Source: Staphylococcus lugdunensis
Lineage (GTDB): Bacteria > Bacillota > Bacilli > Staphylococcales > Staphylococcaceae
Assembly: GCF_002901705.1 (NCBI RefSeq)
Contig: NZ_PPPV01000012.1
Span: 527,451-591,450 of the forward strand
DNA length: 64,000 bases
Reading direction: 5' to 3'
The notes under the pieces: generated by a model
Databases searched by the model: none
What the model saw: the letters and a program-made list of their open reading frames with translations, nothing else
Told to the model about the DNA's origin: nothing
Program-made: the position numbers and the translations under genes
In this document: positions 38,313-47,814 of the stretch, piece by piece
Layout of the letters: every line of letters begins with the position of its first letter
How positions within the stretch are numbered: the first letter of the stretch is position 1

Positions 38313-39146
38313 TTATTCAAAGAAACCAAATCCACCACCAAATGGATCACCAAAATCCAAGTTGTTCTTGCTTTGTACCTTTTGAGTCTGAGCTTTCATA
38401 TGCTCATATTCAATTTTTTGAAGTTTATTTTCCCGCAATTCTATAATATAGTCAAAATCATCCATAGTATATTCTGATGTTTCTACAAATAAATCGGGAT
38501 GTTCTACAACCTTAATAGATGGTAATGTCATCACTTCACGCACAAGCTCTTGATGCTTTTGATTGGTTTCTCTACCTGTTACTGCACCATCGATGATATA
38601 AACATGATTTGACTCATATTCCCCTTTAATAAGTGAACTTCTAACTGTTTGCTTAATAAGTGTTGAACTAATAAATAACCATCGTTTATGAGCACAAACA
38701 CTACCTGCAACAATTGACTCGGTCTTGCCAACACGAGGCATTCCTCTTATACCAATAAGCTTATGCCCCTCTTCTTTAAACAATTCAGCCAAAAAATCCA
38801 CCAACAGTCCTAAATCTTCTCGTTCAAAACGAAAGGTTTTCTTATCATCTGCATCTTGCTCAATGTATCTACCGTGTCTTACAGCTAACCTATCTCGCAA
38901 TTCAGGAAGTCTTAGTTTGGTTATTTCAATATCATTAACCTCTGAAATAATGTTTTCAAAACGTTTTACTTTTTCGAGGCTATCGGTTTTGATTAACAAG
39001 CCTCTCTTGCCTTGATCCACACCATTAATCGTAACAATGCTGATGCCGAGCATACCGAGAAGGCTTGATACATCTCCTAGCAAACCTGGACGATTTAACG
39101 TAATCCTATACTCAAGATACCATTCTTTCTTTTCAATTATGGCCAT
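38313..39146 (-). CDS. ymfK: YmfK-family protein (DUF3388)
   Basis: Conserved Firmicute protein of 277 aa with no established function. The N-terminal 80 residues (ITLNRPGLLGDVSSLLGMLG, then VTINGVDQGKRGLLIKT) look like an ACT-type regulatory domain. The middle region has GIRGMPRVGKTESIVAG, which resembles a P-loop with GKTE, so nucleotide binding is possible. A glycine- and phenylalanine-rich tail (GDPFGGGFGFFE) ends it. GGGGGAT is 6-7 bp before ATG. It leads the ymfK-ymfM-pgsA group. Confidence 0.85.
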   Translation of the reverse strand: MAIIEKKEWYLEYRITLNRPGLLGDVSSLLGMLGISIVTINGVDQGKRGLLIKTDSLEKVKRFENIISEVNDIEITKLRLPELRDRLAVRHGRYIEQDADDKKTFRFEREDLGLLVDFLAELFKEEGHKLIGIRGMPRVGKTESIVAGSVCAHKRWLFISSTLIKQTVRSSLIKGEYESNHVYIIDGAVTGRETNQKHQELVREVMTLPSIKVVEHPDLFVETSEYTMDDFDYIIELRENKLQKIEYEHMKAQTQKVQSKNNLDFGDPFGGGFGFFE

Positions 39147-39186
39147 CAGTCATCCCCCTTGTAGATAACATCAATTTATTAAAGCT

Positions 39187-39195
39187 ATTATAACA
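39187..39195 (-). promoter_or_regulatory. Promoter of ymfK-ymfM-pgsA
   Basis: An extended -10, TGT-TATAAT (-10 at 39187-39192), lies about 41 bp before ymfK. No strong -35 is visible at 17 bp. Confidence 0.55.
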
Positions 39196-39243
39196 CTTCA
39201 AATGATTACATGAATATAAGAAAATAAACAACAAAATATCTTA

Positions 39244-39948
39244 TTAAATATACCAACCGCCGTTAATTTTTTGCACTGTTCCAGTGATACTACGTGCTAA
39301 AGGATGGCATAAATATGAACAGGTATGTGCAATTTCAGCCGGTGTCACAAGTCGCTGTTGTGGAATGTTCTGTAAAATTTCTGCTAAATCATCCTCAGAC
39401 CAGATATCGCTCATTCGCCCTGAAACTATACCGGGCGCAATAGCATTAACGGTCACCGTCGTCAAAGCCAATTCTTGACTCAATGCTTTAACAAAACTTA
39501 TTTGTGCACCTTTCATCGCCGAATAAATTGTTTCCATACTTGCGCCAGTCTCACCCCAAATAGAAGAGATAACAATCACTCTTCCATGTTGACTTTGTCG
39601 TAATTTATCAATAAAAAAACGGCAACAACGCATCATTTGTTTAACATGAATATAATAACTCTTATCCATATCATCATCCGTCATATCTTGGAGCATACCG
39701 TATAGGGCTACGCCGCTACAATAGATAAGGCAATCCAGTTTATCAATGTGTCCAAATGTTTGCTCTAAATCGATATTTTGACTTAAATCTGCTTGAATAA
39801 AAGATACACTTTTACCATGATATTTTTCTCGCAAATCTTCGATATCGCTGCGATAATAATGCAAAATAACATCATAACCGTCAGATAATAAGCGCTCAAC
39901 AATTGCCGTTCCAATACTTCCTGATCCGCCTAACACTAATGCCTTCAT
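39244..39948 (-). CDS. ymfI: Short-chain dehydrogenase YmfI (EF-P 5-aminopentanone reductase type)
   Basis: SDR-family NAD(P)H oxidoreductase of 234 aa. The nucleotide-binding glycine motif is GGSGSIGTAI (residues 7-16), with the second motif YCSGVALYG and the catalytic S-x12-Y-x3-K in ISSIWGETGASMETIYSAMKG. In B. subtilis YmfI reduces the 5-aminopentanone on elongation factor P Lys32 to 5-aminopentanol. Its overlap with ymfH (4 bp) and linkage to ymfF supports the same role here. The substrate assignment comes from synteny and family. Confidence 0.85.
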   Translation of the reverse strand: MKALVLGGSGSIGTAIVERLLSDGYDVILHYYRSDIEDLREKYHGKSVSFIQADLSQNIDLEQTFGHIDKLDCLIYCSGVALYGMLQDMTDDDMDKSYYIHVKQMMRCCRFFIDKLRQSQHGRVIVISSIWGETGASMETIYSAMKGAQISFVKALSQELALTTVTVNAIAPGIVSGRMSDIWSEDDLAEILQNIPQQRLVTPAEIAHTCSYLCHPLARSITGTVQKINGGWYI

Positions 39949-41237
39949 TGTGTCTCAATCTCCAAACGACTATCTACTTGTTGTTCAAGATTTAAATAAG
40001 CCATTGTCGTTTCATTAATACTTTCAAGTGTAATACGTTCAACAATATCTAGTAACTCAAAGACACTAACTCCCTCAAAATATAATTTAGTATACTGATT
40101 AGCTATATATTCAGGAGAGTTTAAACTAGAAATGTATTCGCCTATAAATTGTTTTTTTAGTAATTGGAACGTTGCATCATCTGTAAGCTGTCCACGATTT
40201 TGAGCTAACTCATTGAGTAATAATTCTTTTAATTTGTCAGGTTGTTGTGTTGCACTCGTAATAACTGAGAAACTATAGCTTGGCTCTAGCACAAACTGAT
40301 AACCAAATGTTTCGTCTATCAATGATTCATTAAGTAGCATTTGATAAAAATCTGTTTCCTCACCGAAAACTAATTCAAAAAATAATGTCATTTCTAGATC
40401 TTTTTGAACAAATTGTTGTGGTGACAAATCACCTGGCGTATTTTTAAAACCAAGCATAATTCGTGGAGACTGCAATTTCATACATTCACGCACATTAGCA
40501 TCTTTAACATATGACGGTTCATCCACTAAAGATCGTTCTATCGTAGGTTGATAGACTTTGTCTCGTTTCGCTTCATGCTTTTCAACAATTTGGCATATTT
40601 CTTCCGGATTAACGTCTCCAACAACAAACAACACCATATTGGAAGGATGATAAAACGTTTCATAACAGCGATATAAATCATCTTTTGTAATATGGTAGAT
40701 ACTTTCGACACTTCCAGCAATATCCACCCTGATTGGATGGTGATGGTACATAGCTCTTAGTGTATTAAACATTAATTTATAACCTGGTTGTTCTTGATAC
40801 ATTTTGATTTCTTCTGCTATGATTCCTTTTTCTTTTTCAACAGTTTCTTCCGAAAAATAAGGCTGTTCAACCATGGACAATAAACGAATAATATTGGCTT
40901 CAATTTCATCAGTTGCACTAAACAAATAACTTGTACGATCAAAACTAGTAAATGCATTTGCTTGAGCACTGTCTTGAGCAAATGATGTAAATAAGTCTTC
41001 GCCTTGCTCTTTTTCAAATAATTTATGTTCTAAAAAATGGGCTACGCCATCTGGTACAGTTACAAAATCATCTTGACCAAATGGTTTGAATTTACTATCA
41101 AGGGAACCAAATTGCGTCGTATATGTAACAAATGTTTTTTGAAATCCTTTTTTAGGAATGATAAATAAACGCAATCCATTGTCTAGTTCTTTTTCATAAA
41201 CACGCTCATCAATAAGTTCATAATAATGTTCATTCAT
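39945..41237 (-). CDS. ymfH: M16-family zinc peptidase YmfH
   Basis: Protein of 430 aa, active-type subunit of an M16 pair. The inverted zinc motif H-x-x-E-H is present as H67-FLE-H71 in VAHFLEHKLFE, with the distal glutamate in EKEKGIIAEEI. Two M16 domains follow one another. NCBI-type annotation links YmfH and YmfF to EF-P 5-aminopentanol modification in Firmicutes, although the molecular role is not clear. GGAG lies 9 bp before ATG. It overlaps ymfF by 8 bp and ymfI by 4 bp. Confidence 0.88.
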   Translation of the reverse strand: MNEHYYELIDERVYEKELDNGLRLFIIPKKGFQKTFVTYTTQFGSLDSKFKPFGQDDFVTVPDGVAHFLEHKLFEKEQGEDLFTSFAQDSAQANAFTSFDRTSYLFSATDEIEANIIRLLSMVEQPYFSEETVEKEKGIIAEEIKMYQEQPGYKLMFNTLRAMYHHHPIRVDIAGSVESIYHITKDDLYRCYETFYHPSNMVLFVVGDVNPEEICQIVEKHEAKRDKVYQPTIERSLVDEPSYVKDANVRECMKLQSPRIMLGFKNTPGDLSPQQFVQKDLEMTLFFELVFGEETDFYQMLLNESLIDETFGYQFVLEPSYSFSVITSATQQPDKLKELLLNELAQNRGQLTDDATFQLLKKQFIGEYISSLNSPEYIANQYTKLYFEGVSVFELLDIVERITLESINETTMAYLNLEQQVDSRLEIETQ

Positions 41238-42498
41238 TTATGTCATCTCCTTTTGTTAAGACATAAATTGTATCTAATTGAGCTTGGTTTACTAATTCGA
41301 TTATGTCTTCTTTGGTTACTTTATTTATAGCATCAATATATTGTTCGTTACTTTGAGGATAATCAAGTAGTAATTGATTATGCATTATTTCGATAATACT
41401 TTTTGGTCTATCCATCGATTCATAGCGCTGGGATGCAATAACCTTTTTGGCTAAAGCTAATTTTTCTTCGCTAAAGTTTCCATTTTTAAACTTATCAAAT
41501 TCATCTAAAATAGTTTGCTTAGCAACTTGGTATTTATCGACTGAAACACCACTTAACACAAATAAATAACCATTTTTACCATCGATTTGTGAATGAATAG
41601 AATATGCTAAACTTTGTTTTTCACGCACTTCACTAAATAAAACCGAAGATGGATCTCCACCAAACATCATATTAAAAACAACAAATGTGTAATAATTTGC
41701 GTTTCCATAAATAGCAGGGAAACGATAACCTAAATTCAATTTAGCTTGATCAACCACATCATAGTCTTTGATATCTTGAACTTGGATTTCATTTGCTAAG
41801 TCTAGATTTTTGTCAACTTTTTCAAGTGTAATGGAAGGCATAGGGAACTTTTGTTCAATCATTTTTGTAACATGTGCTTCATCTACATTTCCTACAATAT
41901 AAACGGAAGATGTATCATTAGTAATCATAGCTTGATATGTATTGTATAGACTCGTTGGCGTAACCTGATCTATTTGTTCTAACTGGCCTGTTGCTAAAAA
42001 ACGATAGGCTTCATTTTTAAACATATGTTTCATCAAATTTAAAAATGCAAACTGTGATTTATTGTCAACCATGGATTCTAATTTCTTAGTAAGTAATGTT
42101 TTTTCTTGTGTTACATATGTATTATGAAAAGCTTTATCATGAATAAGTGGATTCCAAATCACTTCGTAAAGTAAGTCTAACCCTTTTTCAAGGAGTGGTG
42201 TCGTATCCTTTAAATAACGTTCATTAACAATCTCCAATGAAATACTTACTACATGTTGATTCTTATATTTGGATACAGAACTATTGATGTAAGCACCATA
42301 TAAACCTGCTAAATGTTGATTGAAAGCCTTGTCTGTAGGGAAGTATTGTGTAGCCCTGGTTAATACTTTGCTGAGCACTGATCTTTGTGTAATCGTCTCA
42401 TAATTTAATGGGGTCATAAACTTAAAAGTTATAGTCGTTGTTTTGAACTTTTCTGTGGAAAATATATGAATATTATTCTGTTTTTCTTTCTCTGTCAT
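41230..42498 (-). CDS. ymfF: Inactive-type M16 peptidase homologue YmfF
   Basis: Protein of 422 aa, the partner of YmfH. The region that should carry H-x-x-E-H reads HLAGLYGAYINS, so the zinc site is lost; the R/Y segment of M16 partners survives in REKQSLAYSIHS. This matches the usual alpha/beta arrangement in which one subunit binds substrate and the other cleaves. The start is placed at the ATG at 42498 with AGAGG 9 bp upstream; a TTG seven codons earlier overlaps that site. It heads the ymfF-ymfH-ymfI group, 77 bp after the GntR gene. Confidence 0.85.
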   Translation of the reverse strand: MTEKEKQNNIHIFSTEKFKTTTITFKFMTPLNYETITQRSVLSKVLTRATQYFPTDKAFNQHLAGLYGAYINSSVSKYKNQHVVSISLEIVNERYLKDTTPLLEKGLDLLYEVIWNPLIHDKAFHNTYVTQEKTLLTKKLESMVDNKSQFAFLNLMKHMFKNEAYRFLATGQLEQIDQVTPTSLYNTYQAMITNDTSSVYIVGNVDEAHVTKMIEQKFPMPSITLEKVDKNLDLANEIQVQDIKDYDVVDQAKLNLGYRFPAIYGNANYYTFVVFNMMFGGDPSSVLFSEVREKQSLAYSIHSQIDGKNGYLFVLSGVSVDKYQVAKQTILDEFDKFKNGNFSEEKLALAKKVIASQRYESMDRPKSIIEIMHNQLLLDYPQSNEQYIDAINKVTKEDIIELVNQAQLDTIYVLTKGDDINE

Positions 42499-42575
42499 AT
42501 TCTTTCGCCTCTCTTTCAAAGTTGTCTTTCTACTACCATTTATAAAGCTTATTAATTACAACTAATAAAACAACC

Positions 42576-43310
42576 TTAAAATGTATCGCTATTCTCGCCT
42601 TTGCATCTAGTTATTTTAAATTTAACTAAGCTGCTTTTTAAATAATTTAAAGAATAAAGAATGGGCTGCTGATTTTCGTCATAATGCGTAACCTTTAACA
42701 TCATTAAGCTTTCGTGGGGAGAAGCATTTAATACTTCTGAAATATGTGGCTCATAGCTAATAGCTTCAACCTCTGTTTCGGCATATTCAATACTTAAACC
42801 CGTGTTATCTTCTATTGCCTTCAACATTGAACCACTGCGCGATTGATACTCTGTACAGGTCAAATGATGGTTTGCTATTTTGTCTAAACAATAAACGACA
42901 GGCACTTGATTTGCTGTGCGTATACGTTCTATTACAGTAATCAATTCTTGATCTTGTATACCTAACTTTTCTGCATCTAAAATACTCGCTGGCTGCTGTT
43001 CTAAACTTAAATATTCTGTTCCTGATTGATATCCAGCACATGTTATCATTTCACTAATGCTAAATAATTTATTTAGCGGATAGTAAAAAGGGTGAAGTGC
43101 TTTCACACTTGGCCCTTCTTCAAAGTTATCCGTTAATACCTGCTCTGTGATAAGTTCACCAATAGCATCATAAACATCATCTGTTTTCACATGAAGTTCA
43201 CGTGCAATTGCTAAATTGCTAGGAAGTTTGTCACCAGGTAGATATTTATTTGAATGTATTTGATTTAAAATATATTCTTTCACTTTAAAAATAGCGGTCA
43301 ATTCTGCCAT
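42576..43310 (-). CDS. GntR-family (HutC/UTRA) transcriptional regulator
   Basis: Regulator of 244 aa. An N-terminal winged helix (residues 8-72: KVKEYILNQIHSNKYLPGDK, then LPSNLAIARELHVKTDDVY) is followed by a UTRA ligand-binding domain (about 85-235). The equivalent B. subtilis gene in this position is ymfC. Ligand and targets are unknown; ymfF-ymfH-ymfI immediately downstream and ftsK 3 bp upstream are candidates. The recognition helix has D where many GntR proteins have T/S (KTDDVY), so it may be atypical. Confidence 0.85.
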   Translation of the reverse strand: MAELTAIFKVKEYILNQIHSNKYLPGDKLPSNLAIARELHVKTDDVYDAIGELITEQVLTDNFEEGPSVKALHPFYYPLNKLFSISEMITCAGYQSGTEYLSLEQQPASILDAEKLGIQDQELITVIERIRTANQVPVVYCLDKIANHHLTCTEYQSRSGSMLKAIEDNTGLSIEYAETEVEAISYEPHISEVLNASPHESLMMLKVTHYDENQQPILYSLNYLKSSLVKFKITRCKGENSDTF

Positions 43311-43313
43311 GAT

Positions 43314-45689
43314 TTACACCTCATCATTATCTAAATCAATTAATACTTGTCGTGGTTTACTTCCTTTTTGTGGACCAATCACTTGGTTTCTTTCTAAATC
43401 ATCCATTAATCTTGATGCTCTATTGTATCCAATTCTAAATTGTCTTTGCAATAATGACGTACTCGCTTTCTGCTTTTCTAAAACAAACAAGTAAGCTTCA
43501 TCATATAATTCATCTTCACTTTTCATCTCTGATTTATCTACTGGTGCGTCTGGTTCCATTTCTTTTACATAGTTTGCTTGTTGTTGTTCCACAACATAAT
43601 TCACTACTTCTTGGACTTCATAATCACTTAAAAATGCACCTTGCACACGCGTTTGCGATGATTCGCCATTTCCAACATAAAGCATATCACCCTTACCAAG
43701 AAGTTTCTCAGCACCACCTGAGCCAATAATTGTTCTTGAATCAGTTTGTGAACTCACTGCAAACGCAATACGTGACGGTATGTTATTTTTAATAATACCA
43801 GTAATAACATCTACAGAAGGTCGTTGTGTTGCAACAATTAAATGAATACCTGCCGCTCTTGCCATTTGTGTAATACGTTGTATGGCATTTTCAACATCTT
43901 TTCCTGCTACCATCATTAAATCAGCTAACTCATCTACAATAACAACAATATATGGTAATTCCGCTTGCTTTTCGTCTAACTCAGCATTTTGTTGACGAAT
44001 ATATTGATTATAACCTTCTATATTACGTGTTGATGAATGTTGGAACAAATCATAGCGTCGTTCCATCTCAGCAACAATTTTTTCAAGTGCTTGTGCAGCT
44101 TTATGTGGATTAGTAACAACAGGTATTAATAAATGTGGAATTCCATTGTATACATTTAATTCTACCATTTTAGGGTCAATTAACATAAGTTTTACTTCGT
44201 GTGGTTTTGCATTAAGTAATATACTCGTGATAATGCCGTTAATACAGACAGATTTACCGCTACCTGTCGATCCTGCTACTAATAAATGCGGCATTTCATT
44301 AAGTTGTATTGTCATAGGATCCCCAGAAATATCACGACCTAAGCCAACTTCTAATTTATTTTGAGCTGGGAATTTTGAATCTAATACTTCTTTAAGCGTT
44401 ACCAATGAAATTTTATCATTAGGCACTTCAATTCCTACTGCAGACCGCCCTGGAATTGGTGCTTCTATTCTTACATCCTTTGCTGCTAAGGCTAACGCAA
44501 TATCATTATGTAAGTTAACTATCTTACTTACTTTAACGCCTTGAGCTGGTTGAATTTCATATTGTGTTACTGCAGGTCCAATTTTAATTTGTGTAACTTT
44601 TGCATTCACACCAAAGTTCTTTAACGTTGTTTCTAGTACACGACCTTTACGTTGCACTTCTGCTTTAGATGTCGTTTGTTGCTTAGTCGGTTGATTCAAT
44701 AATGATAAAGGCGGAATATGATATGCTTCATTGGCCACTTCACCCGCTTCAGAAATCGAGCTACCTACTTGGTCATCAATCATTGTTTCCTCATTGGTTT
44801 CAGCTTCTAATGATGGTGCTTTGTTTTCATCAGTATCTGAATTCATATCAGTTGTTTCAAAGCGACGTTTTTTTCGTGAAGAATGATTAGCCTGCCCTTT
44901 TTCATTATGATTATAAATAGGAATATCATTATTACCTGTTATTTCAGGTAAATCAGATACATCTTTGACTTCAGAGTCTTGCTGACCATTTTCTAGTAAT
45001 TGCTGCTGTTTTTCTTCTGAACGTTGTTGCTTTTTCTCTTGTGCTTTAATACGTTGTTGCTTTATTTTAGCAGATGCTGCTTGGCTGAAATCTTTAATTT
45101 TTGTGAATAATGATTTTAATACATCACGATGTCTCAATTTCATAATTAAAATGATACTAGATGCACTTAACACAATGGTGATTAATATGACACCTATAAT
45201 TGAAACTAATGGTTCAAATATTGCTAATAGATAAAAACCTATCAAGCCGCCACCAAAATCAGGAAAACGGGAAGAATCATAAGCGCTATAAACGTATGAT
45301 AACACCGGTTCTCTCTCCGCTAATACACCTTTAGTAAAATGAAAATTGAGTTGTGCTATCAATAACAAGACAAATTGTAATAAAAATATACCTGATGTCC
45401 GTCTTGATTTCGGTATTTTACCAGCAAAAGCAATATAAAGTGATATTAAACTAATAAGAATATAAGTCATATAGCGACTCCAACCAAATAGATAATTAAA
45501 AAAACTATCCACTGCACGACCTATAATCCCTAATTGAAATAAACCAAATATCGATATTGCGATAACAATGATTGCGAATATGAAACGTACTGAATTATCA
45601 CTGCTATTTTTTCTATTTCTTGACGATCTACGCGCGGTTGTTTTTTTCTTTCTAGAAGTAGTTTTCTTCTTTGTTTGTGGCAAACTCAT
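43314..45689 (-). CDS. ftsK: DNA translocase FtsK/SpoIIIE
   Basis: Septal DNA pump of 791 aa that clears chromosomes from the division plane. Four membrane helices lie within residues 30-175, followed by a charged linker (about 190-330). The RecA-like motor carries Walker A GSTGSGKS near residue 475 and Walker [13 protein letters not shown]. The C-terminal winged-helix gamma domain (about 725-785, [19 protein letters not shown]) reads polar chromosome motifs. AAGGTG lies very close to the ATG. A 152-nt structured element lies upstream. Known as SpoIIIE in S. aureus, beside a separate FtsK. Confidence 0.95.
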   Translation of the reverse strand: MSLPQTKKKTTSRKKKTTARRSSRNRKNSSDNSVRFIFAIIVIAISIFGLFQLGIIGRAVDSFFNYLFGWSRYMTYILISLISLYIAFAGKIPKSRRTSGIFLLQFVLLLIAQLNFHFTKGVLAEREPVLSYVYSAYDSSRFPDFGGGLIGFYLLAIFEPLVSIIGVILITIVLSASSIILIMKLRHRDVLKSLFTKIKDFSQAASAKIKQQRIKAQEKKQQRSEEKQQQLLENGQQDSEVKDVSDLPEITGNNDIPIYNHNEKGQANHSSRKKRRFETTDMNSDTDENKAPSLEAETNEETMIDDQVGSSISEAGEVANEAYHIPPLSLLNQPTKQQTTSKAEVQRKGRVLETTLKNFGVNAKVTQIKIGPAVTQYEIQPAQGVKVSKIVNLHNDIALALAAKDVRIEAPIPGRSAVGIEVPNDKISLVTLKEVLDSKFPAQNKLEVGLGRDISGDPMTIQLNEMPHLLVAGSTGSGKSVCINGIITSILLNAKPHEVKLMLIDPKMVELNVYNGIPHLLIPVVTNPHKAAQALEKIVAEMERRYDLFQHSSTRNIEGYNQYIRQQNAELDEKQAELPYIVVIVDELADLMMVAGKDVENAIQRITQMARAAGIHLIVATQRPSVDVITGIIKNNIPSRIAFAVSSQTDSRTIIGSGGAEKLLGKGDMLYVGNGESSQTRVQGAFLSDYEVQEVVNYVVEQQQANYVKEMEPDAPVDKSEMKSEDELYDEAYLFVLEKQKASTSLLQRQFRIGYNRASRLMDDLERNQVIGPQKGSKPRQVLIDLDNDEV

Positions 45690-45770
45690 ACACCTTCTTT
45701 TTAATCTTTAACATGATATAACATCTGTGTTGCTTATGTATTGTTGTTCTGTGTCATAACATAAATGATT

Positions 45771-45922
45771 AAAGAGGTAGGGCGACATATTCACTAATAG
45801 ATAACTTTATCAAGCAACCGACTGGCTACATTATGATAACACTATCATCTATCATTCTACATGTACTGCGACACTCTGATAGCATCATTGTACAAATTCA
45901 AGTGATACGACCCAACCTCTTT
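45771..45922. ncRNA. Candidate structured RNA bracketed by a 15-bp inverted repeat
   Basis: AAAGAGGTAGGGCG (45771-45784) and CGACCCAACCTCTTT (45908-45922) pair at all but two positions, closing a 152-nt unit between ftsK and rnjB. The interior has no ORF; CTATCA/TGATAG (about 45860 and 45888) may form an internal stem. Neither end has a T-run, so this is not a simple terminator. It could be a processed small RNA, the ftsK leader, or a mobile palindromic element. Strand is undecided. Confidence 0.4.
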
Positions 45923-45957
45923 ATATAAATGTGAACAACTCACTAGAAGCTAATTTA

Positions 45958-47631
45958 TTAAATTTCTGAGATAACTGGTATAATCATTGGACGACGTTTC
46001 GTACTCTCAAATAATAGCTTGCTAATTTGGTCCCTCATATTTTGCTTAATTTCAGACCATTCAATACGTTTTTCTTGTAGACCGGCTTCTACGATTTCAC
46101 GCACTTTTTCTTCTGCTTCTTTTAAAAGTTCTTCACTTTCCCGAACATAGACAAATCCTCTTGATTGAATTTCAGGTCCAGCAGCGATACGACGATGTTT
46201 AGGGTCTAACGTTACGACAGCAATAAAAATGCCATCTTCTGCTAGTAAATGACGATCTCTTAACACGATATTACCTACATCACCAACACCGATACCATCA
46301 ATTAAAACATTGCCTGATGTAACTTTCTCACTCAAAGTCATGTCTTTACCGTCGTAATGCATGACGTCACCTTTTTCAACTAAAAAGATTTTTTCTGGAG
46401 CAACGCCAGTTTCATTAGCTAATTTAGCATGCGCAATTTGCATTTTAAATTCACCTTGTACTGGAATAAAGTACTCTGGTTTCATAATATTAAGCATCAT
46501 TTTTAATTCTTCCATGCAACCGTGACTAGAAGCATGTATTTTTTTATTATTAGGAACGATATGTGCACCTGCACGAACCAACTCATTTAAAGTATTACCA
46601 ATAATAACTTCCATATTAGCAGAAGCTGTAATGGCTAGATATACTGAATCACCTTTTTGAATGTTCATAATTTTATGTTTATTACGTGCCATTTGACTTA
46701 ATGCTTCAATAGGTTCGCCTTCCATTCCAGAGGCGATAATAACAACTTCATTTTTCGGATAATTTTCAACTTCATCAATTGGAATAAGGAGATCTTTAGG
46801 TATATCAAAATATCCCATCTTACGTGCAATATTAAATGAGCTTTCTAGTGATCTGCCTAAGAATGAAACTTTACGATTTAACTTACTAGCAGTATTTAAC
46901 ACCTGCTGAATACGAATAAAGTTTGATGCATAACATGATACAATAATTCGTCCTTTTGCTTTAGCAAATGCATCATAAATGTGCGTTTCAATGACATTTT
47001 CTGGTGTGTTGTAACCAGGTTTTTCCGCTTCTGTAGAATCACTTATTAACGCAAAAACACCATTCTCTCCTATTTCTGACATTCGTTTTAAATCTGGCGC
47101 ATAGTTTCCTTGTAAGCTTTGGTCAAACTTAAATTCGCCTGTATAGACAATGGCACCATATGATGTATGAATACAAATACCTAAACTATCTGGAATACTA
47201 TGTGTTGTATTGAAAAACGTAATATTTACATTTTTGAATTTCATCACTGAATCATGATTAACTGTATAATAGCGTACTTTTTTCTTTATATTACGCGCTT
47301 TCATATTCTCTTTAACAAGTGCCAATGTAAGCTTTGATCCATAGACTGGAACATCTAACTGCTCTAAAATATAACTTACTGCACCAATGGCATGTTCATG
47401 TCCATGAGTCAAGAAAATCCCTTTTAAACGCGCTTTATTTTCAAGGACATACGTAATATCCGGTATAACAATGTCAACACCTAGCATTTCATCTTCTGGA
47501 AACATCAAGCCGGCGTCTAATATAAACATTTCATCGTCAACTTCGACGATATACATATTCTTTGCGATTTCACCCACGCCACCTAAGGGTATGATGCGAA
47601 TATCTTTATTTTTTTTCTTAATTAAACTCAA
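45958..47631 (-). CDS. rnjB: Ribonuclease J2
   Basis: Metallo-beta-lactamase/beta-CASP RNase of 557 aa that partners RNase J1 in 5-prime exonucleolytic decay. The metal motif reads HGHEHAIG (H76-G83) where active J1 enzymes have HGHEDHIGG, so key ligands are lost, as in other staphylococcal J2 proteins with little or no activity of their own. The beta-CASP and C-terminal dimer domains (to residue 557, MIIPVISEI) are complete. The start codon is TTG at 47631 behind AGGAGGT with 6 bp spacing. Confidence 0.95.
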   Translation of the reverse strand: MSLIKKKNKDIRIIPLGGVGEIAKNMYIVEVDDEMFILDAGLMFPEDEMLGVDIVIPDITYVLENKARLKGIFLTHGHEHAIGAVSYILEQLDVPVYGSKLTLALVKENMKARNIKKKVRYYTVNHDSVMKFKNVNITFFNTTHSIPDSLGICIHTSYGAIVYTGEFKFDQSLQGNYAPDLKRMSEIGENGVFALISDSTEAEKPGYNTPENVIETHIYDAFAKAKGRIIVSCYASNFIRIQQVLNTASKLNRKVSFLGRSLESSFNIARKMGYFDIPKDLLIPIDEVENYPKNEVVIIASGMEGEPIEALSQMARNKHKIMNIQKGDSVYLAITASANMEVIIGNTLNELVRAGAHIVPNNKKIHASSHGCMEELKMMLNIMKPEYFIPVQGEFKMQIAHAKLANETGVAPEKIFLVEKGDVMHYDGKDMTLSEKVTSGNVLIDGIGVGDVGNIVLRDRHLLAEDGIFIAVVTLDPKHRRIAAGPEIQSRGFVYVRESEELLKEAEEKVREIVEAGLQEKRIEWSEIKQNMRDQISKLLFESTKRRPMIIPVISEI

Positions 47632-47734
47632 AATGTTACCTCCTATAAAAATTCCCGTCCAAATATATACTCATTCATTATTATAAGTTAAATTGTACGC
47701 TGTGTACACTATTAAAACCATTTCAACTCCGGTT

Positions 47735-47772
47735 AAAAAATAGAAAAGGTAGCGCGTCTAGCACACTACCTA
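47735..47772 (-). terminator. Terminator of pnp
   Basis: AGGTAG (minus strand) pairs with CTACCT around a GTGC/GCGC inner stem, followed by TTTTCTATTTTTT. It is about 43 bp after the pnp stop. Confidence 0.8.
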
Positions 47773-47814
47773 AAACTTCATTAATTGATTTAATTCGTTT
47801 TAAAAAACAGAACC

